Shown here one piece after another: positions 22,271-32,660 of a stretch of 64,000 nt of DNA (position 1 is the first letter of the stretch; each line of letters opens with the position of its first letter). The DNA is from Trema orientale (lineage: Eukaryota; Streptophyta; Magnoliopsida; Rosales; Cannabaceae), in the NCBI GenBank assembly GCA_002914845.1, contig JXTC01000060.1, positions 259,833-323,832 of the forward strand. The letters are read 5' to 3'. Below the pieces are notes generated by a model. The model was not told the DNA's origin and searched no databases. It worked only from the letters and a program-made list of their open reading frames with translations. The translations under genes were made by a program, and so were the position numbers.

Positions 22271-23280
22271 TCTTTTTTCTGCATGCTGGAATGGCAATGT
22301 TATGAAGATGTGGAGATTGGGAAAGTTCTAAAGCACAGTGGATTGGTTTGATTGCGTTTTCTATACATCTCGTCATTTTTCCAACAGAAAATGAAGCCTG
22401 CAACTTTCTTTTATCAAATGGGTTGGTTCTTTTTGCTTGGAATTGTATGGTATTGCTCTGGACCCAAGCTAGAGGTATGTACCCTGAGCTTAGGAGTGGG
22501 TGGTTGTACTTGCAAGATACAATTTTTGGGTTTTATTTATTTTTGTTCCTTTTAGTATGCAGTTGCTTCTTATTGAGATAAAAGTAATAAAAATTGCCAT
22601 AAAATCGAGCTTAAATTTGAAACCTTTAGCACGAGGTGTTGCTTTAAACTTCTTATACAATGAGCCACTTAGACTAGTTAGTAGTGAGCTATCCTTCTTC
22701 TTTCATAAAGAAGGTTATATTTCTTTTTAGTACATCAATCAAATACAAGCAGTAGATGAAATTTTCCTTTGGGATGGTTGTTGTTAGAGAAACTTAATGT
22801 CCATATATATGCTTCTCTTTCCTGTGAGCTGCAGTGAGATCTCTAGCAAAAACCTCGTGGTGTTGAGGCCTGGTGACATTTGAAACAATTGCTGCTTAGA
22901 ATTCGGGTGTAGTTAGTATGTAATCTTAACAAACATTTCTTGCAAATGTAACTTCGTGCTATGCACCAAACAAGGGCAATTATTGGGAATGTAATTGGTA
23001 TTCTTTAGTTGTGGTGAATCCATATATGAGGCTTTTTTCATACAGTAACGTTTTGCTTATATTATATGTAATTTCGATGAGAAACAATTATTTGGTAGCT
23101 CAATTTATAATCTCTGTCGTCTTTAAAGTTTTTTTTTCTTTTTTTTTTTCGTATTGAACTTTATTACTCTTTTTTTTTTTTTTTTTNTTTTTTTTCTTTT
23201 CACAATGAACCTTACTACTCTTCTCTTTTTAGTCTTCGTTTTTTTTTTTTTTTTGTTTTCAATCTACTATTTAAGCTTGT
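22271..23280. other. 3' flank of the PPR gene and poly-T region
   Basis: The 3' UTR probably covers the first few hundred bases; AATAAAA at 22586-22592 is a possible poly(A) signal. Short open frames at 22348-22730 have no family resemblance and look like UTR. 23130-23255 is dominated by T-runs, including one unresolved base (N) at 23187, which marks an assembly or base-calling weak point. Confidence 0.45.
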
Positions 23281-24290
23281 TTAGTTAGCATTATGATTGT
23301 CGAAAATCATTTACCAATTAATATTAAAACCAATTTGGTGTAACTTGAGAAACTAATATTCTAGTTTCTAAGAAACCAATTCATTTACTTGTTTTTTCTT
23401 TTTTTTTTTTGGTTATTAATTTGATTAGTAACGAGAAACCAATCTTATAACTCGGAAACCAAGTAATTATCATTTTTTTTATTTAAAAAAATGATTACTT
23501 ATTATTCTTGAAACTAAAAATTAATTTAGTTGCTACTAGGTAACCAGAAAGTAATCTAATAGTTGGTTACTAATTTGATTAGTAACAAGAAACCAACTTG
23601 AGAAACCAATATGGTTTCTGAGTAACCAATCTGATTTCTGATAAATTAATTTAGTTTTTGATAATTTTTTTTTTAAATTACTATCGACTACTCTTAAAAG
23701 CAAGAACCAAATTGGTTTCTACTTAGAATCAGAAACTAATCTAGTAATTGGTTACTAATTTGATTAGTAACGAAAAACTAACTAGAGAAACTAATCTGAT
23801 TTCTAGGAAACTAAATTGATTTCTAGAAAACTTTTGTGGTTTCCTGTGATTTACTTAGCTACAGGACATTCTGTAAAATAAAAATCACAATAGTTTCCAA
23901 GAAATCTTCTTGGTTTCCTATGATTTACTTAGCTACAAGTCATTATGCTAAAGGAAACCACAATGATTTTTAAGAAACTTTCGTGGTTTCTTGTGATTTA
24001 CTTAGCTACATGACATTTTGTAAAAAAAGAAATCACGATGGTTTCCAGGAAATCATATGATTTATTTAGCTATATGACATTCTGCAAAAAGGAAACCACA
24101 ATAGTTTCAAAGAAATGTTCGTAGTTTCCTGTGATTTATTTATGTACAGGACATTCCGCTAAAGGAAACCAAACTAGTTTCCAGGAAACCTTTATAGTTT
24201 CTTGTGATTTACTTACGTATAAGATATTGTGCTAATAAGAAACCAAATTGGTTTCTAAAAAACTTTTGTGATTTCCTGTTAACAAAAGAT
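23281..24290. repeat. Complex minisatellite of GAAACC-containing units
   Basis: The right part (about 23835-24280) has six imperfect units of about 75-80 bp. Each contains GTTTCCTGTGATTTACTTAG or a close variant, then CTACAGGACATTCTG, a purine-rich AAAGGAAACCA and GTTTCCAAGAAA. The left part (23310-23830) uses shorter, more scattered units such as AACCAATTTGATTAGTAACG and GAGAAACCAA. The units share the AAACC/GGTTT core on both strands, so the array is rich in short inverted repeats. I see no coding sequence in it. Confidence 0.7.
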
Positions 24291-24540
24291 GACTTATTTA
24301 CTAAAATGTCACCGCGTTTTCAAGCTTCCAAATTATTTAGAAAAATACCATAAAAAGTCGTAGGGAATTTTTATTATTTTTGAAATGTCGTAAAGTTGGT
24401 AATATTTTTTAAAAAATAGGTATAAGTGTCCAAATCCCATATAAAATTGATATGTTAACACACAATAATTGATATACTAATATGAAATTGATACACTTGT
24501 AAATCAAAATTGTTGTACAGATATTGAAACCGATGTACTA

Positions 24541-24672
24541 ATACATGCTGATTACTAACAAAACTGATAAACAAAATTTGATCTAGTAAAAACATGGCCA
24601 TTTTTCATACATGCTGATTACTAACAAAACTGATATACAAAATTTGATCTAGTAAAAACATGGCCATTTTTC
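24541..24672. repeat. 66-bp near-perfect tandem duplication
   Basis: Units 24541-24606 and 24607-24672 both start ATACATGCTGATTACTAACA and end ACATGGCCATTTTTC. They differ at only one position (GATAAAC versus GATATAC), so the duplication is recent compared with its surroundings. Confidence 0.9.
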
Positions 24673-25106
24673 AAAAGTGATATAAATACGGATATTTATT
24701 AAATAGGTAAAAAAATGACCATTTAATGTAAAAAAAAATGGACATTTTCTATATATTAAAAAGACTAAGGATCCTCGTGACATGTGTCTATGTTTCGTAA
24801 CTTAAAATGGAATACATTTACCCTAATCATCTTACGCCATCATTTCATTGAAAAACTTGGCAATATTCCTTCATCAAAGCTTCAAGAAACCGTGCGTTGA
24901 AATTAAAAAAGCTTTCACATTTGGAACAAACTTTGGCGATAAAGACTTGTGAGAAAGTGAACCAACGTGTTGGAACGGTAATTTCAAAGTAGTATATATT
25001 ATAATATATGCCCCCATATTATTGGGGGAGAGAGTAAAAGGTTTAAAAATTTTCCGTATCCAACGCATATAGAAAGTTATCCAAGGTCACCACTACTGGT
25101 GTTGGC
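24673..25106. other. Intergenic, nothing recognised
   Basis: AT-rich DNA. A minus-strand open frame at 24874-25068 shows no recognisable motif and no codon or homology support. No RNA gene was seen. Confidence 0.4.
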
Positions 25107-25848
25107 ATAGCAGTTAGGGGTGACAATTCGTGTTGTCGTGTCATATTCGTGTTGTGTCGAGGCATATATATAACGAGCAATTACCAAACCCAAACCCGAC
25201 ACGTTTATTATTCGTGTCATGATTTGTAAACCCACACCCGACACGCTAAATAAACAGGTTAATCTGTGAGCGACACATTTAACACGTTATTTAAATAGGT
25301 CGTATTCAGATCGTGTCTAACGTAACACGATCTGCTAACTTGTATACTGTTAACCCGTTAATTGAACTCAATTTAACATGTTAATGTTAAATATGTTGTA
25401 TTTGGTTCAACTTGACATAACGTATTAACCTATTAATTTTAACATGTTAACCTATTTCACATTTTCAATATAACTTGATATAATCTATTAACTTATTTTA
25501 TATTTCCAATATAATTAAGCAACCATAATCAAATAAATATAACACACAATCCAAAGTTTAAAACCAAAATAAAACTTTCAAGTTTTAGTACATAAAACAT
25601 AAAAGGGAAGTTTTAAGTCTTGGTACACACAAGATAATACAATGTCTCAAAAAATTTAATCGTGTTAAACGGGTCAATTTCGGGTTTAACAGGTTAACCT
25701 ACTAATGACCTATTATTTAATCGTGTTTAATCGGGTTTAACCTGTTTTGACCTGTACCTGTTTAAGACAAACCCAAACCCGCTAACTCCGTGTCATTTTC
25801 GAGTCGTGTTATCGTGTCGTGACCTAAATTGCCACCTCTAATAGCGGC
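25107..25848. mobile_element. hAT-type non-autonomous element (MITE-like) with TIRs and TSD
   Basis: The element body is 25115-25840 (726 bp). The left end reads TAGGGGTGACAATTCG and the inverted right end reads TAGAGGTGGCAATTTAGG. The outer 16 bp match at about 13 positions and carry the (C/T)AGGGGTGGCAA start common to plant hAT elements. The flanks are ATAGCAGT (25107-25114) and ATAGCGGC (25841-25848), an 8-bp target duplication with 6 matches, as expected for hAT after some decay. Subterminal regions are packed with CGTGTC/GACACG and ACCCGTTAA/TTAACGGGT-type words in both orientations, typical of transposase binding arrays. There is no coding region, so movement would need a transposase from elsewhere. 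Confidence 0.8.
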
Positions 25849-26094
25849 CTACCTCGAGCCTTCGTTTTTATGAAGTCAAAGGTTTTAATCTCCATGAACG
25901 TATGTGAGTTTGTTAATCACTCTAGATATTATCTCCTTAGTAAAGTGATCCTGTGATAGTAACTCATTTGTCCGAGGTCTACTACCAACTCCTTAATCTC
26001 AGGAAACACCAAAGAAGTCCAAATCTATTAGGAGTTGTTTCTTAAATCTTACATAAATCAAAAGACAAGCAGTTATATCGAATATTTTTTCTTA

Positions 26095-26355
26095 ATTTTT
26101 ATTATGAAATTTATATATAAACTAACATAATTGTATTCGAACCCCACCCCTCCCCTCCCATACACATTTTTAGGAATCCTAAATCAATTGAGCTAGTGTC
26201 ATTTGGCTACAGTTGCATCGCGGACTTTTTTAATTTATTATAAAATTAATATATAAACTGGCATAATTAGGATTCAAATCCTCTCCTCCCACACACAGTA
26301 CTAAGCGTCTTAAATCAATTAAGCTAGCGTCAATTTGCTACAGTTGCATAGAAGA
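26095..26355 (-). mobile_element. Tandem pair of tRNA-like SINE-type units
   Basis: Two units spaced 131 bp apart. On the minus strand each has an A-box-like TAGCTCAATTGATTTAGG (26195-26178; TAGCTTAATTGATTTAAG in the second, 26326-26309). A B-box-like GGTTCGAATAC (26143-26133) or GGATTTGAATCC (26281-26270) follows about 35 bp later. These resemble internal RNA polymerase III promoters of tRNA-derived SINEs. The units also share CTGTAGCCAAATGACACTAG-like and TTATATATAAATT-type sequence. They do not fold as full tRNAs by inspection, so I do not call a tRNA gene. Confidence 0.5.
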
Positions 26356-26654
26356 TTAATAGGATAATAGCTATTCTTCTTTGCAGAGCTATTATGATAA
26401 TAATAGAAGATTTCATTTCTCCTTACTACATATTTGTCTCAATCTCTCTCACTATTAGTATTATTATGAAAGGTACATATCCTTTTCATTGTATTGACGA
26501 CCATGCTAGCGTTAGGAGTGTACGAAGTGCGGTTTTGTAATAAGGTTCAATACAAAAAAAAAAGAAAAAAGAAAAAATGGGTTTTAATAAATGAATTTTA
26601 GAAAAAATGAATAAAGGAAAATAAATGAAAAAGACATAAAATACTAAAATAGAT

Positions 26655-26720
26655 AAATTGAGGATAAGGGATTTGAACCTTGTAGGCCAATTATAGTCCA
26701 ACCACTAAACCAACTTTTGT
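26655..26720 (-). mobile_element. tRNA-derived SINE head
   Basis: The minus strand reads TTGGTTTAGTGGTTGGACTA, a spacer, then AAGGTTCAAATCCCTTA. The first matches a pol III A box (T-R-G-Y-N-N-A-R-N-G-G-like) and the second is a near-consensus B box (GGTTCAAATCC) at tRNA-like spacing. Downstream on the minus strand lies AT-rich, T-rich DNA, as in SINE tails. The limits of the insertion are not defined. Confidence 0.5.
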
Positions 26721-28840
26721 TTGAAAGTTATTTATGCGACTTTAAAATAAATAAAGTTCTCCTAGGTCTTAGACCGTATAAATTGGAAATATTTTTTCCT
26801 CGGCCGTACGAGAAAGTAATTATAAGAATGAAGTCATATATTTGTCATTATTTTTAAAATCTTCGTACCCCGTATCATTTTCTCATTTTATATTGAGTTT
26901 ATTAATATACAAGCTCTTTAATAAAACCGATAAACTAATATACTTTTGCCTTTTTTTTTATTAACTCGGCTATTCTGCAAAATTTTTTAATAAATTTAGT
27001 CATTTTTAAATAGTAAAAATGATCATTTTTAAACTTGAACCCAAAATTTGACTACTCGGCCGAAAAGCTATTTAGTCATTGGGTCTTTTATGAAATTCTA
27101 GGCCTAAAATACCAAAAATTGAAGGGAACTTAACCTAAATAGTTCAAATTTGGGCCAAAATAATTTTTTTAGTTTACTTTTTCAAATGACATTTTTAATA
27201 CTCTTTAGGTAACAAAAAGTCTAAAATACCATCAACTTGACTGGTTCTTGTCAAAGCTCTTCAGCTATGTTTTTTCTTCTTTTTTCAATTTTTTTTTTTA
27301 AATTTAAAAAACGTACACGGAAAATACAAATACAAAGGAAACAACTGTATAGGAATAAAGTAGCCAGTTCTCTATTATTTATTACCGTCTATCATAAATG
27401 TATGACTCATACTCACACTAAAATATATAATGTGTGCAAAAATATGAATGTTGTGACTAAATATATCAAGATGAATTATGTGGCATGTATTCTATTATTT
27501 ATTACTATACGTCACAAACGTATAATTCTGAGTCATACTAAATTATAAAATATCTCAAACAAGATGCATACATTTAATAAAAGTTCACCATAAACTGAAA
27601 ATTGATTACAGATTATAAAAAATTGGATCAACCAGTTATCCTAATTTGTTTTTTAACATTTTCCAAAATTGGTTAATCTTCCTCATATATGGTTGATTTT
27701 CTTCATCCAAGTTTGACATAAATTAGAATCATAGATCCGTTCAGCTTCCAAAATTTATCACAACATAACCAAAATTACCAACCAGATTTAACTACCACGA
27801 TCATTAATAGTTATCATCTCATAATCATCAAATAAATGACATACATCTAGCTCTATGGTTCACTTTCCCCTTCTTTTTCAGGCTTGCTTTCAGGACAACT
27901 TTAGAAAATACAATTGATCTGTTACATAAATGTAAAGCATTCCCATTAGAGTACATAACAGTAGGAAAAAAATAAAAAATAAAAGAAGAGTAGTCAAACC
28001 GTTGGATTGTAAAAAATCTAAGATAAAATCTAAACATAAAAGATAAATTGATAAAAGTATTACAAACTAGTTCAAATATATATAAAAACTAGCAAGAATT
28101 ATTATACGGTGAAAATAAGAGATATATTGCTTTATTTGTGTGTGGTAGCGAGTACTGAGCACATGTGTGAGCAGTGCTCAGAGTTTTTAGTTTCTTCTTG
28201 GAGTTGTCTTTTGGCCTGGCGATTAGTCAGCCTTTTAGGCCACATTTCATTTCATGAATAGTTAGAAATGGCCTTTATGAGTAACCAAAGAGGACAATCC
28301 AATTTAATAATTACTTGGTGAGATTTCGACACTAATAAATTTAATGTCCATCCGATTATCATATATGTATCATAATAGATTTTGAACAAAAATGAAAGGA
28401 AATTAATTCCAATTGTATTTCATTTTCGGGAAATAAATAAATAAATAAATAAAAATGGTCATATCCCAAAAATAGGAAAAGAAATAATGCCGGGGCTGCC
28501 GGACTGGGACAGGTGGTTATGGCCTATAGGACAAGAAAACAAGAACAAGAAGAACAACAACTAAAATTATTTCAATAAAAAAAAAAAAAAAAAAAAAAAA
28601 GAGTGAAGCTGAAGACAAAATCAGAAATGCGCCTGGGAACCGACTGCCGACTGGGAAGGAAATAATGGGAACAACACAACACATTGATGATTGAACACAG
28701 CACAACACTACGTAACCGGCTCCTTACAAATTAAATATCGCCTCGCCTTTCGACTCTTTTTTTTTTTTTTTTTCATTTTGCTCTGATTTTCGTTTGTTTC
28801 AATTCAAACCGTCCTATCTATTATTATTCTCTTTCTTTCT
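26721..28840. other. Intergenic region upstream of VPS13
   Basis: AT-rich and without a supportable gene. 27357-27550 holds two degenerate direct repeats about 115 bp apart, sharing TTCTATTATTTATTAC and a CATAAATGTAT/CACAAACGTAT, GACTCATACT/GAGTCATACT core. 28436-28452 is an AAAT microsatellite and 28577-28600 an A-run. 28756-28773 is a T-run. The last 100 bp should contain the VPS13 promoter; no TATA box is obvious. Confidence 0.45.
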
Positions 28841-28966
28841 CGGCTTTGAGGGTACAAAAAAAGAGGAGAGAGGGTTTGAGGTATTTTGGGGGCCCCCCTT
28901 TTGATGATCTTCTCTGCAACCACTCTCGCCGCCTCCAATGGCAATGCTCCGCTGCTGCTCACCTGA

Positions 28967-28997
<31 letters not shown>

Positions 28998-29082
28998 TGT
29001 TCTTGTTCTTCTTCTGAGACCTTCACTTTCAATTTGTGTTGCTGCTGATCACAATCGCTCCCCATTCGCAATCGCCGTCGCC
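28841..29082 (+). promoter_or_regulatory. Presumed VPS13 5' leader with two overlapping uORFs
   Basis: Before the VPS13 start at 29083 there are two upstream ATG frames. uORF1 spans 28904-28966 (20 codons plus stop). uORF2 spans 28938-29048 (36 codons plus stop), overlaps uORF1 in another frame, and ends 34 nt before the VPS13 ATG. uORF2 runs through a CGGTCT hexamer microsatellite (28971-29000), so its peptide carries an Arg-Ser dipeptide run (PDRSRSRSRSRSC). If this sequence is in the mRNA, the two frames could lower translation of VPS13. The transcription start is not known from sequence alone. Confidence 0.5.
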
Positions 29083-32000
29083 ATGTTTGAAGCTCACGTA
29101 AGCCCCCCGATTCTCTTTCTGTTACTTCTTCCTTCCTGTTTTTATGATTCGTCTCTTGCTCGTAATCTTTGCCACAAATTACCATGACAATGCACTATTA
29201 TTAACCCCTTTCGTTTTCCAGTGATGAATTTTCATTGGTTCTGTCTCTCGATTGGTTCATCTTTTTTTTTTTTTTTTTTTTTTTAATTCGGAAATTTATG
29301 TTGCGAGACTGCGGTATTCTAATCACCGTTTTGTTTCTATGTCTGTTGTGAGCGCATGTTTTCTAGGCACACAGTGATCTAATAACAAGTAACTGGTTCT
29401 AAATTCTAATAGAATGGAAACTCTGTGCTAAGGACCTTAGTTGAGAATGGTTCATAATCAGTGTGTAAAATTGATTAATTAGCTTCCATCAGTCACGGCC
29501 TCTTGGAAATATATAATATGCATTATATGATTTACTACTCGTGAGTTGAGACCCAAACCAAGATTTTATGTATTAAAGTGATATACTAGTGCGTGGCTAT
29601 GGAAATCTTGATGCTGTTTGTTACTTAATGCGTGCTGCTTTATTTATTTTCTTTTCTTTTTTGGTAGGTTTTACATTTGCTTCGAAGATACCTGGGTGAA
29701 TATGTCCATGGACTCTCAGCTGAGGCTTTAAGAATCAGTGTCTGGAAAGGTTTGCCATTTATGTGCTAATTTTATGTGTTTCGCTTATCCTTCCTTCTTA
29801 TTGTTCTACATGCTACACTTTTTTTATTATCATTTCCTGTGGGCGCAATCTACTTACTGGACATGTCAAATGTACCTTTCATATCGGTACAAACTAATGA
29901 TATGAACCTTGACTACCAGAATGATGACGCATGAGCTACTCTCTTCCATCGAACTTAATACTCTCTTTATTTCTTTCCATTTTTGAACAGGTGATGTTGT
30001 TCTTAAAGATTTGAGATTGAAGGCAGAGGCACTAAATTCTCTAAGACTTCCGGTCACTGTGAAGGCTGGCTTTGTTGGTACAATAACATTAAAGGTAGCG
30101 ATTGTTTTACCATTCTCTCATTGGTTTGCTTTTGATTCTCAGTCTTTGTTTCTTGTCAACTTTGTTTCATATGTATTTCATTTCATACATCTGTCATTTT
30201 TGTATTACGTACTAGTAGAAGTTTTTATTCAGGTAGTTTGAGTGTATGAATTCTTGTTTTAAATATTTCAAGGCTTTATTTCATGCATATGCTTGACTTT
30301 ATTTTAAAGGCTACTGAAGTTATGTGAAGTGTTATTTCCCAATATTTGTTTCCACCTAGCATGTATGCTCACTTCTTTCTGGTTGGCTTTAACTCTGTGC
30401 TTTTAAATCACAGGTTCCATGGAAAAGTTTGGGCAAAGAACCTGTGATTGTTCTAATTGATCGGGTCTTTGTTCTTGCTCATCCTGCTCCTGATGGCCGG
30501 ACTCTTAAGGTAGGAAAGCTTTTCCTGTAGTTGGATGCATTTCAATAAACAAGCTATTGTTGAAGGTGTCTGATGTTAGCTTGAGTTACTAACATATTAT
30601 GTTCATCACTTTCTACACCTACTATTTTGTAGGAGGAAGACAGGGAAAAGCTTTTTGAAGCTAAGCTTCAACAGATTGAGGTAAAGTTGTTGATCTACAT
30701 ATATCTTTGTGTGCATAGGACATTAAATGTGTGGTTCAGGCGTTCAAAAAGGTCTTGTGTTTGCTTTAGGAAGGGATTTAAACATTTTCTTTCAGCCACT
30801 AGCTAATGTAAACCTGATGGGGTCCTAAAAATGGTAGAAACCTTGTAGGGGATTTAAGTCGTGATTACTTGATCTTGCTAGTAAGTTAGGAATGCCGTGT
30901 TTTACTGAAGAATCGGGGTGTAACAACATCAGAATTTTTATGAATTGGCAAACTCTCTTAGGAGATTAGAGTAGGAAAAGAATTTATAGATGACATGACG
31001 TAGATGAAAGAATTTTTGTGAACTCATACTAATATCGTAGATGATCAAAATGATCAATGAAGATGAGATCCTGGTAAAATAACTGATATGCACGTGTAGC
31101 CTGGTGTTCCTTGGACACTAGTCTTTGACATGCTCATGGTGAAATGATTTTGTTACACTTTTTTTCATTAAAATTATATTTCTCATATTTCTCTGGTATG
31201 CATACAGGAAGTGGAATCAGCAACCCTTGAAGGAATATCAAAGTCAAAGCAAGGAAGTGTATGGTTTTATATCTAATATGGATCTAGTTCTGGAAATTAA
31301 CTTTCTTTCCTATCAGTTGACCTTATACCATAAGGCATCATTTATCCTTATAACTGTTGCTTTCCCTAGACTTCACTTACAATCTTTCTTTTCTTCTTTG
31401 CTTATACTCCTTTTGCTCTGATACACAGAGAAAAAAAAAAGGAAAAAAAAAAGACCCAATCAATTACTAGGTTTCCATTTACCCGGCTTTAACTCCTGTT
31501 TTGGCCTTGTAGTTGCATCGTGAATCCCATTGTTTATTACTAAACATGGCACTATATATTCACCTGAATGGTGATTGTTTTGCAGACACCTCCGGGGAAT
31601 TCATGGCTAGGTTCTCTTATTGCTACTATTATTGGGAATCTTAAGATAACGATTAGCAATGTACATATTAGATATGAGGATACAGTCAGGTTAGTGGAAT
31701 TGCAATTATATTTGTTCCTCTTACAATCTCTAAATGCTTCTAAATGCTTGAACTTTGTCCTTCCTTGTTCTGCTTGCTTCTGAATAACAAATCTATGTTT
31801 GTAGTAATCTAGAACATCCTTTTTCTTCGGGGATTACTTTAGCTAAGCTTGCTGCTGTTACAATGGATGAACAAGGGAATGAAACCTTCGATACGAGTGG
31901 TGCTCTTGATAAGTTGCGGAAGGTAGCTTTGTCTTCTTTACTTATGAAGTTGAAATGACAATATAGCAAACTGAAGAATAAAGTGAATTTTTTTAATATA

Positions 32001-32660
32001 AGAATGAGGAATTTAGTAAAGAAAGTTTCTGTAACATAAGGTAAATATATCAGGATTTTTTTGAAACCCTTTTTTAGTCATGCTTTGGGTTTCGCGTTTA
32101 TCTATTTATTTCTTTCTGTTGATGTACTTTTTAGTTTTCTGTTAGACTTTTATTTTAACAGTCAAAGTTGTTTAGGCTCCATATGTTGTTCATTTTACAG
32201 TCTTTGCAACTGGAGAGGCTTGCTGTTTACCATGATTCTGATAGTCTTCCCTGGAAGATAGAAAAGGGATGGGAACATCTCAGTCCAAAGGAATGGGTTG
32301 AGGTTTGTTTTTTTGTTCCGATATCATTAGGCTGTATTTTGTTTTCCTTATGTTAAATGTAATGTTGAGAATAATAGCCAAATATTGCATATTCATACTA
32401 CCTCAATTGAATATTTTCCCTTCTTTTTTCCTCCCTCCTCCTGAATTAATATCTTCCAGATTTTTGAAGATGGTATAAATGAGCCCGTCGCTGAAAGTGG
32501 AACGGTGTCGAAATGGGCTGTGAATCGCAAGTATGTGGTGTCACCTATAAATGGAAACCTAAAATATCACCGCCTTGGAAAGCAAGAAAAAAATGATCCT
32601 GAAGTTCCATTTGAGAAGGCATCTCTTGTCCTAAGTGATGTCTCTTTAACAGTGACAGAG
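29083..32660 (+). other. VPS13: VPS13 exons 1-10: chorein N-terminal domain
   Basis: Residues 1-307. The start [20 protein letters not shown], then [15 protein letters not shown] and [12 protein letters not shown], are the conserved chorein_N and first groove-repeat signatures of VPS13 and ATG2. This end docks on the donor membrane (usually the ER) and opens the lipid groove. The first coding exon is only 15 nt (five codons), easily missed by gene finders; the ATG is supported by the fit to the family N terminus. Confidence 0.9.

Noticed and set aside
23835-24280. Possible CRISPR-like array
   Set aside because: The units are degenerate and contiguous without unique spacers, and the context is a plant nuclear genome.
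26155-26340. Genuine tRNA genes
   Set aside because: A- and B-box words are present, but I cannot find acceptor or anticodon stems. SINE-like is the safer call.
28846-29187. 113-codon plus-strand frame over the VPS13 leader
   Set aside because: It starts without ATG and runs through the exon 1 donor. The true frame here is the short first VPS13 exon.
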